DNA of 64,000 bases, from NCBI RefSeq assembly GCF_016583765.1, contig NZ_NRRR01000008.1, positions 43,273 through 107,272 of the forward strand. The letters are read 5' to 3'. This document shows positions 44,604-52,385 of the stretch, one piece after another. The notes under the pieces are model-generated. The model was not told the DNA's origin. It saw only the letters and a program-made list of their open reading frames with translations, and ran no database searches. Numbering within the stretch: the first letter of the stretch is position 1; each line of letters begins with the position of its first letter. Made by a program: the position numbers and the translations under genes. The stretch comes from Chromatium weissei (GTDB taxonomy: Bacteria; Pseudomonadota; Gammaproteobacteria; Chromatiales; Chromatiaceae).

Positions 44604-45092
44604 TCATCGAATAACGACAACTGTTCCCAATGCGGTTTGATTAAATAAATCGACTAAGTTCTGATTACGCATTCGAATACAACCATGTGAATGCGGTTCA
44701 CCCATCGGTTCACTCTCAGGGCAACCGTGAATGTAGATATAACGGCGCAGAGTATCGACCATTCCGCCGCGATTTTTACCCAATTCACAACCAGTTAGCC
44801 ACAAAATTCGCGTTAAAATCCAATCGCGTTGCGCCGACGCTGCGGCGAGTTCCGCGCTAAAAATCTCTCCAGTCGGTCGCCGTCCTCGAAACACCGTACC
44901 CATTGGACAATTCGCACCAATACGCAAGCGCACGCGATGAATGCCACGCGGAGTGCAACCGCTGCCGCGCTGCTCGCCCGCGCCATTGCGAGCCGTTGAC
45001 ACCGCATAACGCGTCAACTCGCGTTCACCGTGAAACAGCGTCAGCGTCTGCGTATCGAGAGCGATTTGTAGCCATTTTTCATGCAGAATCAT
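44604..45092 (-). CDS. L,D-transpeptidase (YkuD domain) without signal peptide
   Basis: A 162-residue YkuD-family protein that is almost only the catalytic domain. The active-site motif is complete: an upstream His in IYIHGCPESEP, then HSHGCIRM with the catalytic Cys. GSGCTPRGIHRVRLRIG and RDWILTRILWLTGCELG are also conserved in a short proteobacterial subgroup. No signal peptide or membrane anchor is seen and no better upstream start exists. The family cross-links peptidoglycan or attaches lipoproteins to it; how this form would reach the periplasm is unclear. It may act on cytoplasmic muropeptides or be exported otherwise. Confidence 0.85.
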   Translation of the reverse strand: MILHEKWLQIALDTQTLTLFHGERELTRYAVSTARNGAGEQRGSGCTPRGIHRVRLRIGANCPMGTVFRGRRPTGEIFSAELAAASAQRDWILTRILWLTGCELGKNRGGMVDTLRRYIYIHGCPESEPMGEPHSHGCIRMRNQNLVDLFNQTALGTVVVIR

Positions 45093-45194
45093 TTGATTTA
45101 CCGTTGCCGGTTGCGGGCGCCAGGTCTGTTAGACTGCATTGCAATTCAGTGGTGTTGTGTCACCACACTGCAACACGTTTTTGGTCAACTTTTG

Positions 45195-45821
45195 ATGTGT
45201 CTTTCGTCTTATCAATTCGTGCGCCTCATTCTGCGTTTATTGCTCATTTCTGAATTGCTCTTCAGTGTCGTTGCGCCCGTTCGGTCACAGGAAACAATGG
45301 CGCAAGCGATGGCTTATGCCATTGCGCGTATGATGGAAGCAATGGGATTTGCGAATACGATGATCAATCCGTCACCGCTTTCAATGAATTCGATGACAAT
45401 GACTGGTTTACCTTCCGCATTTAATGCACTGCCAAATATGCACAATTCCATTGCGCCAGCAATGGCAATTACTGGCAATACGCCGCTGAATCAAATTCTG
45501 CAACATTTTAATCAATCATGGTCGAATAACGGACGCAGCAATGCAGCATCAGCAAGCACTAATTTATTAGAAGGTGTATGGGAAGATAATCAAGGTGGAT
45601 TGCTCATTGTGCAGCGCAATCATTATCGAATTTATTCGCCTTGCAATGGCTTTATCGACGGGGATATTTTAGTGAGCGTTGATCGTGTTGCATTGACAAA
45701 TCGCCGCGAAAATTTCACGCAAACGTTTGAGTTTGCACTTGATCAAGGTCGGCTGGTGCTGCGTCATCTCAATGGCGACGTGTTTCTTTATCGTTTGCTA
45801 ATACTCGATCAAGCGCACTGA
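45195..45821 (+). CDS. Secreted protein of unknown function, Met/Asn-rich N-terminal part
   Basis: A 208-residue protein starting at ATG 45195; the open frame runs further upstream but only this start gives a signal peptide (about residues 10-32, ending APVRSQ). The mature N-terminal region (about 33-130) is strikingly rich in Met, Ala, Asn and Pro, with MAQAMAYAIARMMEAMGFAN and MNSMTMTGLP. The C-terminal 75 residues form a predicted beta domain (GVWEDNQGGLLIVQRNHYRI, later LRHLNGDVFLYRLL), loosely like small lipocalin-type folds. I recognise no family. No ribosome site is clear. It stands alone between the transpeptidase and the hemerythrin-like gene. Confidence 0.65.
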   Translation: MCLSSYQFVRLILRLLLISELLFSVVAPVRSQETMAQAMAYAIARMMEAMGFANTMINPSPLSMNSMTMTGLPSAFNALPNMHNSIAPAMAITGNTPLNQILQHFNQSWSNNGRSNAASASTNLLEGVWEDNQGGLLIVQRNHYRIYSPCNGFIDGDILVSVDRVALTNRRENFTQTFEFALDQGRLVLRHLNGDVFLYRLLILDQAH

Positions 45822-45851
45822 ATTTATCTCGTGTCATTTCATTGACAATGC

Positions 45852-45865
45852 TTGATATCAATCAT
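45852..45865 (+). promoter_or_regulatory. FNR/ANR-like site upstream of the hemerythrin-like gene
   Basis: TTGAT, four bases, ATCAT matches the FNR/ANR consensus TTGAT-N4-ATCAA in 9 of 10 defined positions. It lies 186 bases before the hemerythrin-like ATG, in the right direction for a promoter near 45900. No clear -10 hexamer is visible at the expected place. Oxygen control is an inference that fits the gene product. Confidence 0.35.
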
Positions 45866-45947
45866 TGACACCGCACAATCTTCAATCAACGCAGGGTTTC
45901 GCGTAAACTATGCGTACCGCCCGGTTGACTTGAGCCGCAATTCTAAA

Positions 45948-45991
45948 ACACGGCCTGCACCTGCGGTGAACCTCTCGAAAGTTCGCCGTGT
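45948..45991 (+). ncRNA. Structured 5' leader element before the hemerythrin-like gene
   Basis: ACACGGC (45948-45954) and GCCGTGT (45985-45991) form a perfect 7-bp closing stem. Inside it CACC/GGTG (45958-45968) and AAC/GTT (45969-45983) can make two short hairpins. An alternative fold pairs CGGTGAAC with GTTCGCCG (45964-45987) and excludes the closing stem. The element ends 59 bases before the ATG and matches no riboswitch family I can recall. Confidence 0.35.
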
Positions 45992-46050
45992 TCCGGCGGA
46001 ATACCATCAAAGCTAACTCAATTCGCAGCTTGTTCCTTGGAGGAATGATT

Positions 46051-46497
46051 ATGGTCGCTTTTGCTCAACTGCACGCGCAGAACCACAAGATCACCGAATT
46101 ATCGAATGTCTTTCTTTATCTCGTCCGCGAGCGTTCTATGTGCGATACCGATGTCGCTTGTGACGTGTTTTTTGATCTCACCAATCGAATTAAAGAACAC
46201 ATGGAGCTGGTCGATCGGGAACTGTGCAGCCAGTTGATTTCTCATCAAGATCAAACGGTTAAAAACACTGCAAACCGCTTTTTATCAGGATCGAGTGAGA
46301 TCAAGCGCATTTTCAATTCCTATGTTAAGCAATGGTGTTCGCATAAACGTCATTCACTGACGATTAACGATCATTCTGCTTTTGTGCAGGATACGGAGCA
46401 AATGTTTGCATTGGTGATGGATCGTATTCAGCGCGAAACCGAATATCTATATCCGCTGATTCGCAAGTTGGAAGGTGTGGAGAAACAGGTTGCTTAA
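46051..46497 (+). CDS. Hemerythrin-like (HHE-type) protein
   Basis: A 148-residue helical protein. The start is ATG 46051, seven bases after GGAGG; an earlier in-frame ATG at 46045 is too close to that site. The pattern fits a hemerythrin-like bundle: QLHAQNHKITELSNVFLYLV, then LTNRIKEHMELVDRELCSQL, and a closing ETEYLYPLIRKLE. His in NHKI, His in KEHMELVDRE and acidic residues are candidate di-iron ligands. Hemerythrins bind O2 or sense it. It converges on the nifV-nifM operon, sharing a terminator, which suggests a role in oxygen protection of nitrogenase (inference). Not all ligands can be assigned by eye. Confidence 0.6.
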   Translation: MVAFAQLHAQNHKITELSNVFLYLVRERSMCDTDVACDVFFDLTNRIKEHMELVDRELCSQLISHQDQTVKNTANRFLSGSSEIKRIFNSYVKQWCSHKRHSLTINDHSAFVQDTEQMFALVMDRIQRETEYLYPLIRKLEGVEKQVA

Positions 46498-46511
46498 TGA
46501 ATGATCGACAT

Positions 46512-46543
46512 CAGACTGTGGTTTTCGCCACAGTCTGTTTTTT
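46512..46543 (+). terminator. Rho-independent terminator of the hemerythrin-like gene
   Basis: CAGACTGTGG and CCACAGTCTG form a perfect 10-bp stem around TTTTCG, followed by six T. It begins 15 bases after the hemerythrin-like stop at 46497 and ends 6 bases before the end of the convergent nifM, so it separates the two transcripts. Confidence 0.9.
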
Positions 46544-46548
46544 GCGTT

Positions 46549-47391
46549 TTACATCACAACTTCGGGCAATTGCGCCAGCCAACTTTTTTGATATTCGCGT
46601 TGTCGCCGCGTTTGCAACAGTGCATGAATTTGCGGTTGCACCTGCGCAAATGGCATCAAAATCGCAGGTTCAATCTGTTCACACAGTAATAAATGAAATC
46701 CCAGCTCCGATTCAACCACTCCGCTGATTTCACCTTCTGCCAGCGCAAACAGCACGGCATCCAACGCCGGATACAGTTGCCCGCGTGGCAAGGTTCCCAA
46801 TCGCCCTTCCTGCATCGCCGTTGGACATTCCGAATGGGTGCTGGCGAGAATTCCAAACTGTGCTGTTTTTTGCTGCAGTTGCGCGGCGAGGCGTTCGATG
46901 CGTGCCAGCGCCACTTCCCGTTGATTTTCAACAAATTCAGCGTTAATCGTCAGTAAAATATGCCGCGCCGTCCGCCGCTCTGGACGCGTAAACCGGTCGC
47001 GCTGTAATTCGTAAAAAAGCTGTTCATCCACCGCGCTGACGGCTGCGGCACGAGCGCCGATTTGCTGCATCACCGCGTCGAAAACCAATTCTCGCCGCAA
47101 CGCCAGTTGCAGCGTTTCCGCATCCAAACCATTGTTTTCTAAATCGTTGAGAAACGCTTCATCGTCATCATAACGTTGCCGAATCGCCGCGACGGCTGCG
47201 GCGAGTTGCGATTCAGAAATCAGCGTGTCTCGCGCTTCCGGCGTGGCAAGCACTTGATTTTCTAGAGCAAATGTTTTTTGTGCCAGCCGTTCAACCTGCG
47301 CCAAACGCTCGGCATCAAGGGCACTGGGAGCGGTTTGAAATCGCTCGCTCGCTGCTCGCAGCAGGTGATAACGCCATTCAGGACGCGACAT
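46549..47391 (-). CDS. nifM: NifM, PpiC-type peptidyl-prolyl isomerase for nitrogenase
   Basis: Needed for folding and activation of the nitrogenase Fe protein (NifH). The 280-residue protein has an N-terminal helical region beginning SRPEWRYHLLRAASERFQ, as in NifM of Azotobacter. A C-terminal parvulin domain carries TARHILLTINAEF, GRLGTLPRGQLYPALDAVLF and ESELGFHLLLCEQIEPA. The start is ATG 47391, preceded by GGAAAGA. It is the last gene of the nif operon, 21 bases after nifZ. General PpiC proteins look similar, but the N-terminal part and neighbours support NifM. Confidence 0.9.
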   Translation of the reverse strand: MSRPEWRYHLLRAASERFQTAPSALDAERLAQVERLAQKTFALENQVLATPEARDTLISESQLAAAVAAIRQRYDDDEAFLNDLENNGLDAETLQLALRRELVFDAVMQQIGARAAAVSAVDEQLFYELQRDRFTRPERRTARHILLTINAEFVENQREVALARIERLAAQLQQKTAQFGILASTHSECPTAMQEGRLGTLPRGQLYPALDAVLFALAEGEISGVVESELGFHLLLCEQIEPAILMPFAQVQPQIHALLQTRRQREYQKSWLAQLPEVVM

Positions 47392-47412
47392 AATTCTTTC
47401 CAAAACAACTGA

Positions 47413-47883
47413 TTAGCTGATTTCAGCGTCGACTTGTTCTGCAACGCTTGCTTCTGTCAGCGCCGCTTCCGGCACAATCAACGTGTTACGGTCGGAAAAA
47501 TGCACGTGATAGGTCACGCCGTTTTCCGCATTTCGAATCACGCGCATCACCTCACCGATCTCGCCCGCTGCGACCAGCATTCGTCCTTGAATTCCCAGCG
47601 GTCGCAGCGTCGCCACGCGATCACGAAATTCAAAACGGCTGGGAATCCACGGCGCTTCAGCGAGTTGCAGTTCTTCTTCACGGCAGCCGACAACGCGGTC
47701 GTGTTCCAGAAAATGCACGGTGTAAATAATCTGATCTTGCAAAAAAGTGCCGACATCGCGCACGAAACCCACGCTGCCACGCCGAATCAGCAACGCGCCC
47801 GTCGCTTCACCCGGATAGGTTCCATCGTTGCGCACGTTACGAATCACGCGCACTGCCGTGCCAAATTCATATTGCGGACGCAT
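47413..47883 (-). CDS. nifZ: NifZ-family protein
   Basis: Supports maturation of the nitrogenase MoFe protein P-clusters. The 156-residue protein has two SH3-like halves: RPQYEFGTAVRVIRNVRNDG with IRRGSVGFVRDVGTFL, then FEFRDRVATLRPLGIQGRML with AAGEIGEVMRV and GVTYHVHFSD. The pairing and length are those of NifZ (about 150-160). The ATG at 47883 overlaps the end of nifW by 17 bases, so translation is probably coupled. Confidence 0.92.
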   Translation of the reverse strand: MRPQYEFGTAVRVIRNVRNDGTYPGEATGALLIRRGSVGFVRDVGTFLQDQIIYTVHFLEHDRVVGCREEELQLAEAPWIPSRFEFRDRVATLRPLGIQGRMLVAAGEIGEVMRVIRNAENGVTYHVHFSDRNTLIVPEAALTEASVAEQVDAEIS

Positions 47884-48211
47884 GAGACACCTGTTGCATT
47901 AACGTGCTCAACGGCACGGCGACCGAGCGCGGTTGATTCATGTGAAACACGCGAAACACCTTTTCCGTTGCGGCATCAGAAGTTAAAAAATCCTGATATG
48001 CCTGATGAAGTCGGTCGGCATACAGCGCCCGTTGCGCGGTCGGCGCGGTCGGCATTTCCGTCACCTGTTTCAGATAATCATGAAAACGCTGCAAAATGTG
48101 CAGCCGATTGACCTGCACCACAGCGGCATCAAACGCAATTCCAAAATAGTCCAGAAACTCCTCGGCGCTGGCGAGTTCCGCTAAATCACTTTCAAAATCA
48201 TCGTTCATCAT
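47867..48211 (-). CDS. nifW: Nitrogenase-stabilizing/protective protein NifW
   Basis: A 114-residue protein of the NifW family, thought to protect or help assemble the MoFe protein. Marks are LASAEEFLDYFGIAFDAAVV, VNRLHILQRFHDYL and the basic/aromatic VFRVFHMNQP. The start is ATG 48211, where GGAGGA lies 7 bases upstream, not the longer frame to 48232. It sits 37 bases after the helical repeat protein and overlaps nifZ at its 3' end. Confidence 0.92.
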   Translation of the reverse strand: MMNDDFESDLAELASAEEFLDYFGIAFDAAVVQVNRLHILQRFHDYLKQVTEMPTAPTAQRALYADRLHQAYQDFLTSDAATEKVFRVFHMNQPRSVAVPLSTLMQQVSHASAI

Positions 48212-48248
48212 CAGTTGATCCTCCGGCAGCAATCATTCACTGCCATTG

Positions 48249-48797
48249 TTAAGTTTTTGGTTTCAAAAAACGCACATTGCCACCGACTTGTTCAACCACT
48301 GCTTCGGCAACTGCCGAACGCGCCAGCGCCAACAATTCAGTAATGCCCAGCCGTTGTTTCGTATCCAACTCGGCCAATTTTTCCAATCGCGCCAGCGCAT
48401 TTTTCGCATCGCCCAATCGCAGTAGCAAATAACTCGCACCTTTCAGCGCCAGCAGCAAAAAGCGCGTCAACGTCATTGATTGTGCGGCTGCTTGTGCCAC
48501 TTCTAATTCTGTCAATTCCTGCCAGCGTGGCGGCAAATTCAGCCGCGCCAAACTAATCGCAATCGCTTGGTCGGCGACACGCAGCGCATCTTCATATCGC
48601 TGCTGATAATAAAAATAACGATACAGCGCGACGAGCACCGTCAAATGCTCTGGCTCGTAAAAATAGGCGCGCAAAAGCGGCAACTCCGCGTTCGCTTCAC
48701 CGTATTGCGCCGCTGCTGCGTGTAATAACGCATCGACGGCTGGGCTGACCGGCTCATCGAAATACAGGGCTTCGGCGCTGAAATCGAAAAAATCCAT
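48249..48797 (-). CDS. Helical-repeat (TPR-like) protein in the nif operon
   Basis: A 182-residue, all-helical protein with TPR-like repeats: VLVALYRYFYYQQRYEDALR and ADQAIAISLARLNL, then LLALKGASYLLLRLGDAKNA with LARLEKLAELDTKQRLG. No signal peptide or cofactor motif. It lies between nifV and nifW, 11 bases after the nifV stop, in the place where Azotobacter has cysE1. I do not know a named nif gene for it, though uncharacterised TPR-like proteins occur in nif clusters. A scaffold role in nitrogenase assembly is a guess from context. Confidence 0.7.
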   Translation of the reverse strand: MDFFDFSAEALYFDEPVSPAVDALLHAAAAQYGEANAELPLLRAYFYEPEHLTVLVALYRYFYYQQRYEDALRVADQAIAISLARLNLPPRWQELTELEVAQAAAQSMTLTRFLLLALKGASYLLLRLGDAKNALARLEKLAELDTKQRLGITELLALARSAVAEAVVEQVGGNVRFLKPKT

Positions 48798-48808
48798 TCG
48801 CGTTTATC

Positions 48809-49951
48809 CTATTGCAACGCCGCTGGCGCACCGCCGATTTCAAATAAAAAACGCCGCAAATCAAGCGGTTCTGGCGAGCGTTTGGTGGCGGTGACAAATC
48901 GGCGCACCAGCGGCAACAACTGCTCGGCTTGCCCTTGATCGAGTGCAAAACGCAACTGCTCGGCGTACACCTGTCGCACTGCGTGCGTACCGGAATGTTT
49001 GCCCAGCACCAAACGGTGCCGTCGTCCGACATCAGCCGGATCAACCCCTTGATAATTCAGCGGGTCTTTCAATAAACCGTCGATGTGAATGCCGGCCTCG
49101 TGCGTGAACGCGCCCGCGCCAACTAAACTTTTGTGCCACGCAACGGGTTTGCCGGAAGCACGAGCGACCAGCCGTGATAATCCATCGAAATGTTTCAAAT
49201 TGATGCCGCAGTCGCAGTGATGAATATGACGCAACGCCATCACCACCTCTTCCAGCGCCGCATTGCCCGCCCGCTCGCCGAGACCGTGCACCGTCGTGTT
49301 GACGTGCGTCGCGCCACCGCGCACCGCCGCCAGCGTGTTGGCCGTCGCCAAACCGAGATCGTCGTGTGCGTGCATTTCAATTTCCAAATCGACGATGGCA
49401 CGTAAATCACGAATGCGTTCAAACACGCTAAACGGATCGAGAACACCCACCGTGTCTGCAAATCGAAAGCGCCGCGCTCCGGCATCCTGCGCCGCCTCCG
49501 CTGCGCGCCACAAAAACTCGGAGTCCGCACGAGACGCATCTTCTGCGCCGATGCAGACTTCCAAACCCAAATCCTGCGCCACGCGCACTTGATGACGAAT
49601 TTGCGCGAGCACCCAATCACGATCTTTACCGAGTTTGCGGGCAATTTGCTGGTCGGACATCGGAATTGAAAGATCAACAAAATCAACACCTAATTTGCCA
49701 CACTGCGCGATGTCATGCGGCAACATGCGCGTCCACACCATCAATCGCGCTGGCAAACCGAGTGCAGCAACGGCACGAATCGATTCGCGTTCTTCTTCGC
49801 CCATCGCCGGAATGCCGATTTCTAATTCGGGCACGCCCAATGCTGCAAGTTCTTGTGCAATCGCTAATTTTTCTTCTAACGAAAAAGCAACTCCGGCAGA
49901 TTGCTCGCCGTCACGAAGCGTGGTGTCGTTAATAATGATCGATGTGGTCAT
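48809..49951 (-). CDS. nifV: Homocitrate synthase NifV
   Basis: Condenses acetyl-CoA with 2-oxoglutarate to homocitrate, the organic ligand of the nitrogenase FeMo cofactor. The 380-residue HMGL-like enzyme has [20 protein letters not shown] at the start, [17 protein letters not shown], the metal-binding [19 protein letters not shown] and [19 protein letters not shown]. The length lacks the C-terminal regulatory domain of LeuA, as expected for NifV. The start is ATG 49951; the open frame continues to 50014. It heads the nifV-TPR-nifW-nifZ-nifM operon. Confidence 0.93.
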   Translation of the reverse strand: MTTSIIINDTTLRDGEQSAGVAFSLEEKLAIAQELAALGVPELEIGIPAMGEEERESIRAVAALGLPARLMVWTRMLPHDIAQCGKLGVDFVDLSIPMSDQQIARKLGKDRDWVLAQIRHQVRVAQDLGLEVCIGAEDASRADSEFLWRAAEAAQDAGARRFRFADTVGVLDPFSVFERIRDLRAIVDLEIEMHAHDDLGLATANTLAAVRGGATHVNTTVHGLGERAGNAALEEVVMALRHIHHCDCGINLKHFDGLSRLVARASGKPVAWHKSLVGAGAFTHEAGIHIDGLLKDPLNYQGVDPADVGRRHRLVLGKHSGTHAVRQVYAEQLRFALDQGQAEQLLPLVRRFVTATKRSPEPLDLRRFLFEIGGAPAALQ

Positions 49952-50298
49952 GGCGCGTTCCAAAACAGAAGGGTGCACGGCAGCGTGCAATAATTGGTTC
50001 TCAAGCACATTCAATGCCAGAGAATAAATTGAGGATTATGAAAGGTTTAAGTGGCGTAATGAAAATTGTTTTGCGCGGTTTATGACAAGCGGCAGCGAAC
50101 GGCATGTCGTGAAAATAACGCAGTGCGGCGTATTAAATAAGAAACACCAGCGCCTGAATGATGCGCTCTCGCCTGAACCTGATTATGATTGCAAAAGATT
50201 CAAACGGCGATCTCTCTGCTCGGTTCTAATGAGTGCTCACCGTGATTACTATTCGCTGAACTGAACAGCGTATCAATTCTATTCGTCATTACCTTGAG
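49952..50298. other. Divergent intergenic region nifV/opgG
   Basis: A 347-base region between the leftward nif operon and rightward opgG. It contains the inverted repeat TGCACG-GCAG-CGTGCA (49974-49989), 23 bases upstream of the nifV ATG. I looked for a sigma-54 promoter (GG-N10-GC) and a NifA site (TGT-N10-ACA) on the nifV side and found only near-misses. Two short frames around 50082-50264 have no coding signs. Confidence 0.5.
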
Positions 50299-51861
50299 AT
50301 GTTTATCACCATGATTCCCCGAATTATTGGATTCATTCCCCTGAGTTTTGCAGTTGTCGTCACCAGCAATGTCTGGGCAGCCGCCGATATTGCAGAACAA
50401 AACTCGGCAACCACTGAATTTACCTTTGCGAATGTCGCGCAGCGTGCTGCCGAATTAGCAAAAACACCCTATGCACCAGATCGTCCAGAATTGCCGCATT
50501 ACCTTGCTAATTTGGATTATGACCATTACCGCGACATTCGTTTTAATCCAGCGCGCAACTTTTGGCGTAATGAAGGTTTACCCTTTCAAGTTAACTTTTT
50601 TCATCGTGGTTTTCTCTCTCAAGATCGCGTGACCATCAATATCATTGATGACAATGGTCAAGCAGCACCAGCAACCTTTGAACACGATTTATTCAATTAC
50701 GGCAAAAATCTGGTTCCTGATGACATGCCCGCAAATCTCGGTTATGCCGGATTGCGTTTAATGTATCCGCTTAATCGTCCAGATGTTTTTGATGATTTAG
50801 CGGTATTTCAAGGCGCGAGTTATTTTCGTGCTCTCGGTAAAGATTTGAATTACGGTTTATCAGCGCGTGGATTAGCCATTGATACCGGTTTACCGAGCCG
50901 TGAAGAATTCCCCGTCTTTCGAGAATTTTGGATTCATCGCCCCACAGCCAATGCCGCTGCAATTACACTTTATGGTCTGCTTGATAGCGACAGTGTTGCG
51001 GGTGCATATCAGTTCACTATTCATCCCGGTGTTGAAACCGTGATTGATGTGAAAACCAAATTATTTTTCCGCAAATCAGTGCAGAAATTGGGCATTGCGC
51101 CATTGACCAGTATGTTTTTTCATGGCGAGGATACCGACCGTTTTATTGATGATTTTCGTCCAGAAGTACACGATTCTGATGGCTTACTCATTGAAAGTAG
51201 TTATGGCGAACGTATTTGGCGACCACTCGTGAATCCAATTGGTTTGCGTGTGAGTAATTTTCAGATTGAAAACCCGCGTGCATTTGCGCTGCTGCAACGC
51301 GATCGCAATTTTTCTAATTATGAAGATTTAGAAGCGCATTATCACAATCGTCCCAGTGCGGTGGTGGAGCCGCAGGGCAATTGGGGTAAGGGTGTTGTTG
51401 AATTGGTGGAAATTCCCAGCAATGCCGAGCGTTACGACAATATCGGCGTGTATTGGATTCCAGAGCGTCCAACTGCCGCCGGTCAAGAATTGAATTTTGC
51501 GTATCGGCTGCGATTCACTAAAGACCCAGAAGCGGCAATGCTCGGTGGACGCGTGAGTGCAACGCGCATCGGTGCGGGTGGTACGGATATTCTGGATTCC
51601 AATAAACGCAAATTTGTCGTTGATTTTAATGGCGAAACGCTGGCAAAACTCGATCCCGCAACGCCGGTGGAAGCGCAGGTGTTCACCACTTCTGGACAGT
51701 TATCAGCACCGATTGTGCAAGCCAATCCTGCCGGTAAAGGCTGGCGGTTATTTTTCGAGTTGACACCCGATGGCAATGCGCCAGCGGATTTACGCGCCTT
51801 TTTGCGCAACGGTAACGATGTGTTAAGTGAAACTTGGAGCTTTCGATGGGTGCGCGAATAA
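50299..51861 (+). CDS. opgG: Glucans biosynthesis protein G
   Basis: Periplasmic protein needed for osmoregulated periplasmic glucan synthesis. The 520-residue protein has a signal peptide (IPRIIGFIPLSFAVVVTS, cleavage near VWA-A), then the conserved FTFANVAQRAAELAKTPY, LDYDHYRDIRFNPARNFWR and LPFQVNFFHRGF. The middle holds GASYFRALGKDLNYGLSARG and FPVFREFWIHRP, and LIESSYGERIWRPLVNP lies further on. The start may be ATG 50311 rather than 50299. It overlaps the next gene by 16 bases and forms an operon with opgH. No opgB or opgD is near. Confidence 0.95.
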   Translation: MFITMIPRIIGFIPLSFAVVVTSNVWAAADIAEQNSATTEFTFANVAQRAAELAKTPYAPDRPELPHYLANLDYDHYRDIRFNPARNFWRNEGLPFQVNFFHRGFLSQDRVTINIIDDNGQAAPATFEHDLFNYGKNLVPDDMPANLGYAGLRLMYPLNRPDVFDDLAVFQGASYFRALGKDLNYGLSARGLAIDTGLPSREEFPVFREFWIHRPTANAAAITLYGLLDSDSVAGAYQFTIHPGVETVIDVKTKLFFRKSVQKLGIAPLTSMFFHGEDTDRFIDDFRPEVHDSDGLLIESSYGERIWRPLVNPIGLRVSNFQIENPRAFALLQRDRNFSNYEDLEAHYHNRPSAVVEPQGNWGKGVVELVEIPSNAERYDNIGVYWIPERPTAAGQELNFAYRLRFTKDPEAAMLGGRVSATRIGAGGTDILDSNKRKFVVDFNGETLAKLDPATPVEAQVFTTSGQLSAPIVQANPAGKGWRLFFELTPDGNAPADLRAFLRNGNDVLSETWSFRWVRE

Positions 51862-52385
51862 AAGCGATTTCCACGCCTTTCGAGCGGGATAACACGCCCG
51901 CCGATTGGTCACTGATTACCCAGCGACTCGCGGCCTATCTCAACGCGTTGGGTGTCACCAATTTGACTGAAATCGCGCAACTGAGCGAGCAGGTGCAACG
52001 GCGCGTGACGGCACGAGCAGCCGTCACCATGTTGGAAGATGCGATTGAAGCGGCGATTGAGGAAACGCTGGTACTGCTCGATGACTGGTTATTGGCGGAA
52101 TTGGGCAGTCACAGTGATGCCAACACCTTGGCAGCGGCGCGAGCTGCCGTGCTCGGTGGCGAAATACCAAATTGGACTGCGCGCTGGGTGAGCACCACCG
52201 CTGCTGAACGTGCTGATTCGGGATTTGCCGCCGTGCTGCGCGCCTGTCATCTGGTCGCCGTACCACCGCTCGCGCCGTTGCCGATGCACACCAGTTCGAT
52301 TGATTTGTGCTGTCAACGTTCGCGGCGGCGCATGTCTGGTGCGATTTGCCGTTTCTTTTGTCAACCTGAGACTCGCAACCCATGA
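51846..52385 (+). CDS. Small protein between OpgG and OpgH, unknown function
   Basis: A 179-residue protein that overlaps opgG by 16 bases and opgH by 4 (ATGA), so it is translated within the operon. Residues about 20-90 are helical (WSLITQRLAAYLNALGVTNL, and AVTMLEDAIEAAIEETLVLL). The stretch AVPPLAPLPMHT is followed by a basic, Cys-rich tail (DLCCQRSRRRMSGAICRFFC). I do not recognise a family. E. coli OpgH has a long cytoplasmic N-terminal extension that the OpgH here lacks, so this gene could be its detached counterpart, or a separate regulator. The odd tail might also come from an old frameshift. Confidence 0.6.
   Translation: MGARIKAISTPFERDNTPADWSLITQRLAAYLNALGVTNLTEIAQLSEQVQRRVTARAAVTMLEDAIEAAIEETLVLLDDWLLAELGSHSDANTLAAARAAVLGGEIPNWTARWVSTTAAERADSGFAAVLRACHLVAVPPLAPLPMHTSSIDLCCQRSRRRMSGAICRFFCQPETRNP

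Noticed and set aside
45900..46000. Known riboswitch or 6S RNA in the leader of the hemerythrin-like gene
   Set aside because: I compared from memory with cyclic di-GMP, molybdenum cofactor, guanidine-III, fluoride, glycine and 6S patterns and none fits; only an unnamed structured leader is reported.
49952..50010. Sigma-54 type promoter for nifV
   Set aside because: The minus-strand string TTGCACG-CTGCC-GTGCA resembles a -24/-12 element, but the invariant GG is TG and the spacing to GC is one base too long; it is simply the inverted repeat.
50100..50125. NifA upstream activator site (TGT-N10-ACA)
   Set aside because: TGT-N10-ACG is the closest match found, one position off, and single matches of this short pattern arise by chance.
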